From the NCBI GenBank assembly GCA_023248855.1, contig JAHFDS010000023.1, forward strand, positions 1-36,545: DNA of 36,545 nt. Direction: 5' to 3'. Of the stretch, positions 24,938 to 33,980 are shown piece after piece (positions within the stretch are counted from its first letter, which is position 1; each line of letters starts with the position of its first letter). Below the pieces are notes generated by a model. The model saw only the letters and a list, made by a program, of their open reading frames with translations, searched no databases and was not told the DNA's origin. This DNA is from Myxococcales bacterium. GTDB taxonomy: Bacteria; Myxococcota_A; Polyangia; JAHFDS01. A program made the position numbers and the translations under genes.

Positions 24938-27900
24938 TCAGAACTCGAGCCGCACGCCGACGCGCATGAAGAAGGGCGTCTGGAGTACGACCTTGTTTCG
25001 CCAGTTCGGGTTCGCCTGGGCCAGCAGGGACTCATCGTCGGCATGGCGGAGGTGGCGGAGATCCGACTGGTTGCCGTTGATGATGGGATTGACGGCATCG
25101 AACGTGTAGCGGTCGTCGCGCTGCACCTCACCCTGGTTGTTCAGGATATTGAAGAGCTGCAGATAGAACTGCGACCGCATGTTCTTGGCCAGCTCCTGCT
25201 GGTACATGAGCTGGATGTCGGCACGCCACGTCATGGGGAGACGGTCGGTGGTGCCGCGCGGCAGTACGTACGACTCGTCGAAACCGTAGAGGTTGTGGGC
25301 GCCGAGGGCATTCTGGGGCACGCCGGAGTTCACCCGGAATGACGTACCCGCGATGAGCGAGCCCGTGCCGATCTTGAACTCGTACGAGCCGTCGATCTTG
25401 ACCGCGTGCGGGCGATCGGAACCCAGGGGGCCCACGCGGTTGGCGAGCAGGTCGGGCAGATCGAACTGGGAGGTGATGTTCGGGTCGAGCTGCCCCGTCT
25501 CCGCGGAAAACAGGCCACCATAGTTGCCAATGGCGCGCGAGTACGTGTAGCTCGACTGCAGCTGCCAGTTGCGCGAGAACCGCTTCCGGGCGAGCCCGGT
25601 CACCTGGTAGAAGTCACGCTCGGCCTTCGGGAACTGGCCGAAGCGCTTGGCGACCGCAGCGAACTGGGCGAGCGCCTCGTAGCGCGCCTGGGCATCGTTC
25701 GCGCGCACGAGATCGCCCTGGGCGCGGAAGGTGCGCGACGCCTGCTCTGCTGCCCGCGCCTGATCCTTGATCTTGTTGACCTGCTCGTTGGTGACGGTCT
25801 CGCCGGGGTTGACGATGTAGTACTGGGCCGCGTTGTCGACCGAGGCGTCCTCGATGATGGAGCCGAGATAGCGGCGCGTGAAGGACACCCCGAGCGCGAG
25901 ATCCTCGATGACCTCGTACTCGCCACCGATGGTCATCTCGTCGTTGTACTGGCCGGCCAGATCGGGCATCGGTACCGCGTTCCGACCGCCGAGCACCTGG
26001 ACGTTGGTCGCCGTGCCACGGTTGCAGTCCACAGTCCCGTCGATGAAGTTGCCGCCAGAATCGGCCAGGCCTGGGCAGGCCGCCGGCCCCATCGCCGGAT
26101 ACACGGAGCGGCGCAAGCCCTCTCGACCGAAGGAGCGGTTGTTGATGTCCATCGGAATGGACTCGTAAAAGCGCGCAAACGAACCGAAGAGCTTGCTGCG
26201 ACCCTCACCCGTCGGGTCGTAGATGAAGCCCAGGCGGGGCGCCGTGTTCCAGCTGACCACGAGGCCGCTGTTGCCATTGAGGTCGCGGATGTCCTGGCGC
26301 TCGAAACGAACGCCGAGGTTGAAGGTCAGCTGGCCCGGGACCGCCTGCCACTGATCCTGGACGAAGAACGCGTGGTTGATCGTCGAGGTCTGCGCGCGGA
26401 ACGGCGCGTTGACGAACTGCTCCTCGCCCGTGAGCGGATTCGGCCGGGCCACCGTATAGCTGTTCTGGCGGACGTTGGCCGAACGAACCTCGAGGAGGCT
26501 CCCTCCGGTGTAGCGCCTGACGTCGTCGAACGACACGTACTCCGGGTCCCAACCGCCCTTGAAGTCGTGCAGCCCGACCGCCTTGAGACCGAGGTAACGC
26601 GCGACCAACCGGCCGCCGTAGCGCTGAGCAATCGTCCTCTCGAGCAGCCCGAGCCCGCCCTGCGAGTAGCCGAGGACGCGGCAGTTCTGGATGAGCGGGT
26701 ACGGATCGACCGGGCTACCGTTGGCGTCGCGCAGCTGACCGGAGGTGTCGTCGATGCAGGGCGCGAGCTTGTCATATCCGTAGCGCTCCGTCTCCCCGGC
26801 GAAGCCAATGCCGGGTCGGGGATCGAGCGTGCGCGCCCCACTGGAGATGATCTTTCCGGTGGTCGGATCGCGGCCGTTGGCGCCCGCAAGCCACGAGATG
26901 AGCGGCGACTCGCCCTCGCCGTTGAAGGCCTGCGTGACGTTTCGCTCGCGGTGGTACGAACCGATCGCCTCGATCTGCAGCTTCTTCTCGAAGAGCTTCG
27001 AGATCCACTTGAGGTTGGCGTCGTGCGAGCCACCCGACACCTGGAAGGGCGTCGGGGTTCCGCCGAGGCGCTGGCCACGCGCCTGCTCGGGATTGCCGAA
27101 ATACGAGACGTCGAAGCTGTGCTCCGGAGAGAGCACGAAGGACAGCTTCGTGTTGAACTGGAAGGCCTGATTCGAGGTTTGAAACAGCTTGTTGGCGCCG
27201 AGGTTGTCACTGACGTACTGGCCATCGATAAAGTCCTGCTGGCCGTCGCCGCCGAGAACCGGCAGCATCATCGCACTGGCGCCGGTGCCGACTGTCTTCA
27301 TCTTGACGCGATTGTGGCCCCGGTTCATGGGGTCCTGCTCGACCTGGTAGGTCAGGCCCGGGCGGCCGCCGCCCGGGATGGCGGTGCCATCGACGTCCAT
27401 GAAGCACTTGAGCGCCTGGGGATCATCGATGTTCGTCGCGATGTCCTTCTGCTTCTGGCAGGACGCGTTGTTGTAACGGTCGGCGATCGCGCGAACCGAG
27501 CGGGTGATGGTGTCACGCGTGAAGATCGGTGACACGCCCGCGTAGAAGAACACCTTGTCCTTGACGATTGGGCCGGAGATGTCGGCGAAGAGCTGGAGGT
27601 CGTAGTCTCCCGCCTGCGGCGTGCGGCGCGTGACGAGGGAGCCGCCCTTGGTCACGATCTCGTCGGCGAGGGCCCGACCCCAGCCAGGCGTGTAGTGCGC
27701 CGAGACGCTGGCATGGAACTCGTTCGAGCCCGACTTCGTCGTCACGTTGACGATGCCGCCGGTGGCACGCCCGTACTCCGCGTTGTAACCGCCGGTGATG
27801 ACCTCGACCTCCTGGATGAAGTCCACGTTGAGCGAGGTGCCGAGCGTGCCGAAGCCGATGCCCGTCACGTTCACGCCGTCGATCACGTAGTTGTTTTCGA

Positions 27901-28507
27901 CCGACTGCGCGCCACCCAGGGAGACACCATTGTCGTCCCCCGAGGCGCCTGGCGTGCTCTCGATCAGCGACTCGAAGTCGCGACCGCGCGCGGGCACCTT
28001 GTTCATGAACTCCCTGTCGAACTTGGTGCCACGCTTGGTGCTGCCAATGTCGATCTGGGGCGCCTTCTCGACCACCTCGATGACCTTCTCGGTCGCCTTG
28101 GAGGCCTCTTCCTTCTGGCTGAAGGAGGCGTTCACGGGGATGGTCGCGTCGGCGCTGACCTGCGCCTCCTTCTTGAGCTTGGGCGCATTGCCGCCGGGCA
28201 CGAAGAACACGACGAGGTACTTGCCGACCGGGACCTCCGTGATGGTGTAATTGCCCTTGTCGTCGGTGACCTCGGCGAGCTCGCCCTGCGGGCCCTGCGC
28301 GACGACGGTGACGCCCGCGATGGGCGCGCCCGTGTCCTTGTCCTTGACGATGCCCCTGATGGTGCCCTTGTTGGACGCGGCGAAGGCCCGAGGCGCACCC
28401 GCGGCGACCAGAGCGACCGCCACCAACAGAAGGCCGAGCGAGCGGAGCGTCCGAGCCATCTTCCACCTCTTCGCGAGCTGCATCCGGGGAGCCTCGATGG
28501 TGTTCAT
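24938..28507 (-). CDS. TonB-dependent receptor with N-terminal carboxypeptidase-regulatory-like domain (Oar-like)
   Basis: about 1189 aa; signal peptide, GTIRGIVKDKDTGAPIAGVTVVAQGPQGELAEVTDDKGNYTITEVPVG, plug SVENNYVIDGVNVTGIGFGTLGTSLNVDFIQEVEVITGGYNAEYGRATGGIVNVTTKSGSNEFHAS, C-terminal MRVGVRLEF; ATG at 28507 (in-frame TTG at 28513). Confidence 0.93.
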   Translation of the reverse strand: MNTIEAPRMQLAKRWKMARTLRSLGLLLVAVALVAAGAPRAFAASNKGTIRGIVKDKDTGAPIAGVTVVAQGPQGELAEVTDDKGNYTITEVPVGKYLVVFFVPGGNAPKLKKEAQVSADATIPVNASFSQKEEASKATEKVIEVVEKAPQIDIGSTKRGTKFDREFMNKVPARGRDFESLIESTPGASGDDNGVSLGGAQSVENNYVIDGVNVTGIGFGTLGTSLNVDFIQEVEVITGGYNAEYGRATGGIVNVTTKSGSNEFHASVSAHYTPGWGRALADEIVTKGGSLVTRRTPQAGDYDLQLFADISGPIVKDKVFFYAGVSPIFTRDTITRSVRAIADRYNNASCQKQKDIATNIDDPQALKCFMDVDGTAIPGGGRPGLTYQVEQDPMNRGHNRVKMKTVGTGASAMMLPVLGGDGQQDFIDGQYVSDNLGANKLFQTSNQAFQFNTKLSFVLSPEHSFDVSYFGNPEQARGQRLGGTPTPFQVSGGSHDANLKWISKLFEKKLQIEAIGSYHRERNVTQAFNGEGESPLISWLAGANGRDPTTGKIISSGARTLDPRPGIGFAGETERYGYDKLAPCIDDTSGQLRDANGSPVDPYPLIQNCRVLGYSQGGLGLLERTIAQRYGGRLVARYLGLKAVGLHDFKGGWDPEYVSFDDVRRYTGGSLLEVRSANVRQNSYTVARPNPLTGEEQFVNAPFRAQTSTINHAFFVQDQWQAVPGQLTFNLGVRFERQDIRDLNGNSGLVVSWNTAPRLGFIYDPTGEGRSKLFGSFARFYESIPMDINNRSFGREGLRRSVYPAMGPAACPGLADSGGNFIDGTVDCNRGTATNVQVLGGRNAVPMPDLAGQYNDEMTIGGEYEVIEDLALGVSFTRRYLGSIIEDASVDNAAQYYIVNPGETVTNEQVNKIKDQARAAEQASRTFRAQGDLVRANDAQARYEALAQFAAVAKRFGQFPKAERDFYQVTGLARKRFSRNWQLQSSYTYSRAIGNYGGLFSAETGQLDPNITSQFDLPDLLANRVGPLGSDRPHAVKIDGSYEFKIGTGSLIAGTSFRVNSGVPQNALGAHNLYGFDESYVLPRGTTDRLPMTWRADIQLMYQQELAKNMRSQFYLQLFNILNNQGEVQRDDRYTFDAVNPIINGNQSDLRHLRHADDESLLAQANPNWRNKVVLQTPFFMRVGVRLEF

Positions 28508-28509
28508 GA

Positions 28510-30216
28510 TCAACCCCCCGTCCCGCCCATGCCGCCAGCACCGCCCATGCCGCCAGCACCACCCATGCCGCCAGCGCCGCCCATGCCGCCCATGCCGCCA
28601 CCGCCAGTGGGCATTGGCGGCGGGTTGGTGTCACCTTGGCAGATGGGCCGTGTCTCGGCCGCTGTGGGTCCGCCGAGCTCACCTGGCTTGTTGGAGAGGG
28701 GGTTGCATTGGCAGTCGTTGTGCTCGGGCCCGTCGAACGTGCCGTAGCCCTGCTTGGCCCGGTAGGCGCACGACACCTCATCGCCAGCCGCCGTCGTGAA
28801 GGCGAGAGGTCCAATGGTCTTGTCGAAGGTGATGCCCCAGTTGTCCGTCAGGCCGCCGAGGAGCGAGAGCGTGTAGGACTTGGCGCACTTGAGCGCGAGC
28901 CGCGTCATCTGCGGCACCTCCAGGTGACCCGGCCGCTTGTCGGCGCACGGCACCGCGGGCCCGCGCTTGCCCGTCGCCACCGCTGCGAAAGGATCGCCCG
29001 GCATCGTCGTCCCCATCTTCCCGGCGACATCTCCAGGCTGATACAGCGGCCCGGCTGGCACCGGGATGTTCGGCGGGCCCACCTCCTCGATCTTCAGGTT
29101 CGCAGCGAGGGAGACGTAGGCGGGCGGAGTCGAGAAGACGAACGCGGGTCCGTCATTGGCGTCGAACGGCTTCGAGACATCGGGGGTCGCCACCTTCATC
29201 GCCTCGGTGGTGACGGTGACGCAGGCGCTGGCAGACACCGGCGTGCCATCGCGGCCGTGCACGTTTGGGTTCACGCAGAACTCGACCTCGGAGCGTGTGG
29301 GCAGGCCATACAGCAGGACCGCTGGGCTCCGCGGGTCCTGGAAGCCGGTCGCGAAGAACGGGCTCGAGACGACGATGGCCGGCCCTGGATTGCCAGTGGC
29401 CTGCCCGTTGATGCCTCCGGAGGGGTTGTAGGCATAGTCGGCTGCCATGCGCTGACCCGACGCGGCGCCCGTCTTGGCGGTGATGGTGACTCGGTCCTCG
29501 AGCTCGGCGACCGGCAGGCATGACGGCGCTGGATCACCTCTGTCCGTGCCGAGCAGCCCCTGGTATCCGCGCGCCATCTGGTTCGGCTTGGTGCAACCCT
29601 CGGCCGTCGAGCAGACGGGCAAGCCCGTTTGATCCGGGAAATCACCGAGGGCGCCGTGGTTTGCGCAGATGACAGGCTTGCCGCCCGGCATGGACGCGTC
29701 AAAGATGTGCTCGATGTCGTCGCCATTGAGCAGCTTGTTGAAGATGAGACGCAATGAGATGCTGGTCGAGGCCGTGAAGCACGGTCCATTGCCGTTGCAG
29801 ACGTTCCAGCGCGGCGACAGCAGATCGGGGAAGATGTTCGTGCAGAACTTCTTGCCGGGGCCTTCGTCCGGCAGCGCCTTCGGGTCGAGGCTCTTGCGGC
29901 AGCAATGGCCGTCCTTGAAGCGGTCCTGGCAGCCGAGCTCGGGCTGGAACCCGGAGCAGGGGATCTCGTTCTCGCAGTCGACGAACTGCCACCTGCGTGG
30001 ATCGGTGTGATCGAAGTTCTGCGTGTCGACGTTGATCTTGTTCGCAGTCAACGCAGCGCTCATGGCCGGCTCGACGGCGAACACGGCGGCGAGCTTGGGC
30101 GGACCCGCTGCTTCCTTGTTCTCCGGATCACAGGCGGTGAGCGCGACGGGGATGGACACGGCGAGCCAGAGCGCGCGGCGTGTCCATCTGCTTTGACCCA
30201 GGTGACGATCCATCAT
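28510..30216 (-). CDS. Secreted lipoprotein with Gly/Met/Ala-repeat C-terminal tail, hypothetical
   Basis: MMDRHLGQSRWTRRALWLAVSIPVALTACDPENKE (lipobox), RBS aggag upstream; ends ...PTGGGGMGGMGGAGGMGGAGGMGGAGGMGGTGG. Confidence 0.8.
   Translation of the reverse strand: MMDRHLGQSRWTRRALWLAVSIPVALTACDPENKEAAGPPKLAAVFAVEPAMSAALTANKINVDTQNFDHTDPRRWQFVDCENEIPCSGFQPELGCQDRFKDGHCCRKSLDPKALPDEGPGKKFCTNIFPDLLSPRWNVCNGNGPCFTASTSISLRLIFNKLLNGDDIEHIFDASMPGGKPVICANHGALGDFPDQTGLPVCSTAEGCTKPNQMARGYQGLLGTDRGDPAPSCLPVAELEDRVTITAKTGAASGQRMAADYAYNPSGGINGQATGNPGPAIVVSSPFFATGFQDPRSPAVLLYGLPTRSEVEFCVNPNVHGRDGTPVSASACVTVTTEAMKVATPDVSKPFDANDGPAFVFSTPPAYVSLAANLKIEEVGPPNIPVPAGPLYQPGDVAGKMGTTMPGDPFAAVATGKRGPAVPCADKRPGHLEVPQMTRLALKCAKSYTLSLLGGLTDNWGITFDKTIGPLAFTTAAGDEVSCAYRAKQGYGTFDGPEHNDCQCNPLSNKPGELGGPTAAETRPICQGDTNPPPMPTGGGGMGGMGGAGGMGGAGGMGGAGGMGGTGG
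28516..28610 (-). repeat. In-frame about 18-bp tandem repeat encoding GGMGGA units
   Basis: catgccgccagcaccgcc-type units repeated at the 3' end of gene 28510..30216. Confidence 0.8.
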
Positions 30217-30314
30217 CCCGACGATCTCCTTTAGAGCGAAGCCAAACTGCGAGCCGTAATCCCGGACGAGAAACCAGCAGCTTGTCCAGGCCTGCCAGGG
30301 AGCTCTTGCCCCCT

Positions 30315-30347
30315 GTCCGGATGTGGGCAACCCCGTCCGGCCGTGGG
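30315..30347. promoter_or_regulatory. Two direct repeats GTCCGGnnGTGGG spaced 20 bp
   Basis: GTCCGGATGTGGG at 30315-30327 and GTCCGGCCGTGGG at 30335-30347, upstream of the TonB-receptor operon. Confidence 0.4.
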
Positions 30348-30537
30348 ATTTAACGTATTCGTTACCTCCCCTGTCAAGCCCGATCTCACTACCTCTGCCT
30401 ACCTCGGCCACCTGTGAGCTTCCAATGGCTTACGGCCAACCAGAACCGAAGCCCAGGCGTACGAATACCCGAGGCGCCTGGGACCCGGCGAGCGGGCCCC
30501 GGCGCGTGATCGGGGTCTCAGCCGGGTGAGCGCCCGG

Positions 30538-30966
30538 TCAGTCTTTCTTCGTCGCGGAGGCGACGCCGAGCGTCTTGGCGCCCGCCCCGCGCGCGAGGTC
30601 CATGGCGCGCACGACCCGGCCGTAGCCCGCGTCATCGTCGGTCTTGAAGAAGACGATCCGCTTGCTGTCGGGCTTGGGTGCGAGGCCTTCCTTGAGCTTG
30701 TCGAACAGCTCGTTGTCCCCGAGCGGGGTGCCATTGAGCAGGAGCTTTCCGTCCGCCTTGGTCTCGACCATGTAGATGTCGGTCGAGGGAGGCTGGTCGG
30801 GGAGCTTGACTTCCTCCGACTTCGGCGTGTTGGCGTTGAGCTCCTTGAGCATCATGGGCGTGAGCACCATGAAGATGATGAGGAGCACGAGCACGATGTC
30901 GATGAGCGGCGTCATGTTGATGTCCGCGCGGACACCCCCCTTGCCACCGCCAACTGCCATTCCCAT
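30538..30966 (-). CDS. exbD: ExbD/TolR-family biopolymer transport protein
   Basis: VRADINMTPLIDIVLVLLIIFMVLTPMM signature. Confidence 0.95.
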   Translation of the reverse strand: MGMAVGGGKGGVRADINMTPLIDIVLVLLIIFMVLTPMMLKELNANTPKSEEVKLPDQPPSTDIYMVETKADGKLLLNGTPLGDNELFDKLKEGLAPKPDSKRIVFFKTDDDAGYGRVVRAMDLARGAGAKTLGVASATKKD

Positions 30967-30969
30967 CGG

Positions 30970-31422
30970 CTAACCCTTGTCGTCCGTGGTGCCGAGCGCC
31001 ACCGACTGCGCGCCCGCCTTGTTGAGCATCTCCATGACCTCGCGCGCCACCTTGTACTTGATGCGCTGATCGGCCTTGAGGAAGACCGGCTTGCCTGGCG
31101 ACTTGCGCAGCGCCTCCTCGACCTTCTGCTGGAGCTGCTTGAGATCGCTGACCTTGCCCTGCTCGAAGTAGAGCTCGCCCTTTTCCTTGATCGACACGAC
31201 GATCTGCTCGCCCGTGTCCTGCTTCGACTCGTGGTGCTTGGCCTTCGGCAGATCGACGTCGACGCCGCGGGAGAGCATCGGCGTGATGACCATGAAGATG
31301 ATGAGCAGCACCAGCACCACGTCGATGAGCGGCGTGACGTTGATGTCGGACACCATCGGGGCGGCCGCCTTGGCCTCCCGGTGCAGGGCGCCGCGCCGGC
31401 CGCGCTTGCCAGACGTCGACAA
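30970..31422 (-). CDS. exbD: ExbD/TolR-family biopolymer transport protein (second copy)
   Basis: MVSDINVTPLIDVVLVLLIIFMVITPMLSRGVDVDLPKAKHHE signature. Confidence 0.95.
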   Translation of the reverse strand: MSTSGKRGRRGALHREAKAAAPMVSDINVTPLIDVVLVLLIIFMVITPMLSRGVDVDLPKAKHHESKQDTGEQIVVSIKEKGELYFEQGKVSDLKQLQQKVEEALRKSPGKPVFLKADQRIKYKVAREVMEMLNKAGAQSVALGTTDDKG

Positions 31423-31425
31423 CGG

Positions 31426-32157
31426 TTACCCCACGCCGACCATGCGGGTGGCCATCGTGGTCGTGCGACCCTCCTTGAGCATGTAATCGACCAGCTCGGA
31501 GGAGACGTCGTTGATGTCGACCGTGATGGCCTCGACGCGGTTCGTGAAGTAGTTGAAGAGCCACACCGCGGGCACGGCCACGAGGATGCCGAACGCCGTG
31601 GTGATGAGGGCCTCCGCGATGCCGCCGGCGACCGCCCCGAGGCCGCCGCCGCCGGAGCTCGCCATGCCATTGAAGGAGTTGATGATGCCGAACGTGGTGC
31701 CGAACAGGCCCACGAAGGGCGCCGTCGAGCCGACGGTGGCGAGGACGCCGAGGCCCCGCCGCAGGTCCGCGGTCTCGCGCTCCTTGACCCGCTCGAGCGC
31801 GCGGTTGACGGCGTCCACGAGGTCGAAGTCGCCGACGTCCTCGGGGCCCTCCTTGCGCAGCGCCTCGAGGCCCTGCACGTACTCGGAGATGCCGGCGCCG
31901 CAGACGCGCGCGAGCGGCGAGTACTTGAGCGTCTGCGCGACCGCGATGGCCTCGCCGAGGCGACGGCCCGCGATGTAGCTGCGCAGCTGCATCACGTACT
32001 GGATCGATTCCTTCTTGGCGCGCATGAACGTGAGCAGACGCTCCGCGATCACGGCGAGGGAGCCAATGGACATGATGCCGAGGACGATGATGACCAGCTT
32101 GGCGACAATGCCGGAGTCATGCCACATCCCGATTAGCGTGAAGCTGCCACCACCCAT
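31426..32157 (-). CDS. exbB: MotA/TolQ/ExbB proton channel family protein
   Basis: three TM segments, LRRGLGVLATVGSTAPFVGLFGTTFGIINSFNGMASSGGGGLGAVAGGIAEALITTAFGILVAVPAVWLFNYF; ATG 32157. Confidence 0.95.
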   Translation of the reverse strand: MGGGSFTLIGMWHDSGIVAKLVIIVLGIMSIGSLAVIAERLLTFMRAKKESIQYVMQLRSYIAGRRLGEAIAVAQTLKYSPLARVCGAGISEYVQGLEALRKEGPEDVGDFDLVDAVNRALERVKERETADLRRGLGVLATVGSTAPFVGLFGTTFGIINSFNGMASSGGGGLGAVAGGIAEALITTAFGILVAVPAVWLFNYFTNRVEAITVDINDVSSELVDYMLKEGRTTTMATRMVGVG

Positions 32158-32223
32158 TACGCTTTCTCCTCTTTGGCTTCTTCTCAAATGCACGGGCCGC
32201 GTTTGCGGCTGCTCAGTCTGACG

Positions 32224-32946
32224 TCATTGCAGCTTGAACTGGTATCGCGTGACCTGGCACGCTGCGACCGGCTTGCCACCGACCTTGTAGGGCTGATAGC
32301 GGTTGCTCTTGGCTGCCGCCTGCGCGGCCTCCGTGAGGCCCATCGCCAGGCCCTTTATCACCGTGACGCTCTGCACGCCCCCCGCCTTGGTGAAGCAGAT
32401 CTTGAGCACCACGTCGCCCTCGAGTCGCGCGGCCTTGGCGGCCGGGGGATATACGGGGTTCGTGTGCATGAGAAGCTTCGGCTGCTCCATCGTCGGCAAG
32501 ATGAAGACGGGCTTGTCCTCCACCGGCGGAGGAGCGGGCTTGATGCCGCCGACGACGCCGCCGACGACGCCGCCGACGACGCCGCCCTTGACGCCGCCCT
32601 TGACGCCGCCCTCGACGCCGTCGTCCTCGCCGTCGTCCTCCTCGGGCTCGGGCTCCTTGGGCCGGACCTGGTCCGGCTTCACCTCGGTCGGCGTCGTCGG
32701 CACGACCTTGGGCGTCTTCCGCCTCGGCGGCGGGGGTGGCGGCGGTGGCGGTGGCGGTGCGGCGGCCGCGAGGAAGGTGACCGTCACCTGCGGCGCGGGG
32801 AGCTCCTCCACCTTGATGAAGGACCAGATGATCGCGCCGACCAGCATCGCGCCGTGCAGCGCAATGGCGACGGTCGTCATCATCGCGCGACGCTTGGCCG
32901 CCCGGTTGTCCACCTGCGCGAACATGAAACGATCGCCGAAGGACAT
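32224..32946 (-). CDS. Energy transducer TonB (AgmX/TonB C-terminal domain)
   Basis: one N-terminal TM, Pro-rich PPPPPPPPPPP stretch, VKGGVVGGVVGG repeats, C-terminal GDVVLKICFTKAGGVQSVTVIKGLAMGLTEAAQAAAKSNRYQPYKVGGKPV. Confidence 0.9.
   Translation of the reverse strand: MSFGDRFMFAQVDNRAAKRRAMMTTVAIALHGAMLVGAIIWSFIKVEELPAPQVTVTFLAAAAPPPPPPPPPPPRRKTPKVVPTTPTEVKPDQVRPKEPEPEEDDGEDDGVEGGVKGGVKGGVVGGVVGGVVGGIKPAPPPVEDKPVFILPTMEQPKLLMHTNPVYPPAAKAARLEGDVVLKICFTKAGGVQSVTVIKGLAMGLTEAAQAAAKSNRYQPYKVGGKPVAACQVTRYQFKLQ
32541..32622 (-). repeat. 12-bp in-frame tandem repeat encoding GGVV/GGVK units in TonB linker
   Basis: gacgacgccgcc / ttgacgccgcc units, about 6-7 copies. Confidence 0.85.
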
Positions 32947-32949
32947 GGC

Positions 32950-33861
32950 CTAACCCTTCTTCTCCTTGGACTTGTCGTCCTTGGGGGGCTCTTTCTTCTC
33001 GGGCGGAGCGGCCGCCTTGAGGAGCGCGAGCGCCTTGTGCTGCCACTCGTTGGCCTTGGCCGTGTCGTCCTGCTGCTTCTTGAGCTGCTCGGGCACGTTG
33101 ACGTCCCAGCCCAGCGCGCGCTCGCGGTAGACGAGGTTGATGTACGTCATCGCGTCGATGTACTTGGGGTTGAGCTGCAGCGCCTTGGCCAGCGGCGCGA
33201 GCGCCTCGTCGGCCATCTTGATGCGCCTTTCACCGGTGATCTGTGCCTTGTCGTGCAGCCGCTCCCAGTTGAAGACGCCGATCGCGTAATAGCCTTCGGG
33301 GTTGGTCGGCTCGAGATCGCAACGCTTGCGATACCACTCGAGCGCCTCCTCGGCCTTGCCGGCGCGGAGCAGGATGCCGGGCAGCGTCTTGACGGTCTCG
33401 AGGTCCTTCGGGTCCTTGGCGACCAGGGCCTTGAAGTAGCCGATGGCGAGCTCGTAGCGCTGCGCATCGATCCACGTCTGGATCTTGAGGTTGAGCAGGT
33501 CCTTGCGCTCGGGCAGCGCCTTGTAGGCGCGGTCGAGCGACTCGATCATGCAGTCGGCGACCTTGTCGTTCTCGGGTGACTTCAAGCCCGGCGTGAACTG
33601 CGCCTGGCACGCGTAGGCGCGATTGATGTCGGCCTTCGGCAGACCCGGATTGAGCTTGATGGCCTCGTCGTACTTGGCAACGGCGGCCTTGAAATCGCCC
33701 TTGCGGTAGTCGTCGTTGCCTTCCTTGATCAGCTTGCGTGCGCTGAGATCGTCACAGCCCGCCGCGAGCAGCAGGACCGGTCCGAAGACGGGCACCAGCC
33801 CCCGGAAAAACCGGGAAAAACGCGCGACATCGTGGCGATGGGAAGCGTCTGGCCCACCCAT
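32950..33861 (-). CDS. TPR-repeat lipoprotein
   Basis: VFGPVLLLAAGCDDLSARKLIKEGNDDYRKGDFKAAVAKYDEAIKLNPGLPKADINRAYACQ...; multiple TPRs; start 33861 (alternative 33894). Confidence 0.85.
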   Translation of the reverse strand: MGGPDASHRHDVARFSRFFRGLVPVFGPVLLLAAGCDDLSARKLIKEGNDDYRKGDFKAAVAKYDEAIKLNPGLPKADINRAYACQAQFTPGLKSPENDKVADCMIESLDRAYKALPERKDLLNLKIQTWIDAQRYELAIGYFKALVAKDPKDLETVKTLPGILLRAGKAEEALEWYRKRCDLEPTNPEGYYAIGVFNWERLHDKAQITGERRIKMADEALAPLAKALQLNPKYIDAMTYINLVYRERALGWDVNVPEQLKKQQDDTAKANEWQHKALALLKAAAPPEKKEPPKDDKSKEKKG

Positions 33862-33871
33862 GAGGGGTGCG

Positions 33872-33899
33872 ACTATACATGCGCGAACGGGCATGACAA
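33872..33899 (-). promoter_or_regulatory. Putative sigma70-like promoter TTGTCA-N16-TATAGT for the TPR-tonB-exbBDD operon
   Basis: reverse strand TTGTCA (33899-33894) and TATAGT (33877-33872), 16 bp spacing. Confidence 0.4.
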
Positions 33900-33980
33900 G
33901 AGGCTTCCACGTCAATTGCGCGCCCCGGGACGCATCCATTCTGACGCAGTGTGTCGTAGCAGACGGCTGCACGATCCGGG

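Noticed and set aside
25406-27532. ORF 25406..27532 (+), 708 aa
   Set aside because: Antisense shadow of the TonB-dependent receptor with no recognisable domain.
30526-32136. ORF 30526..32136 (+), 536 aa
   Set aside because: Antisense of exbD/exbD/exbB; biased His/Asp/Arg composition.
32521-32650. Tandem repeats considered as CRISPR-like or minisatellite
   Set aside because: 12-bp units without spacers, in frame inside tonB; coding repeat.
32173-33579. ORF 32173..33579 (+), 468 aa
   Set aside because: Antisense of tonB and TPR lipoprotein; repeats mirror the tonB tandem repeat.
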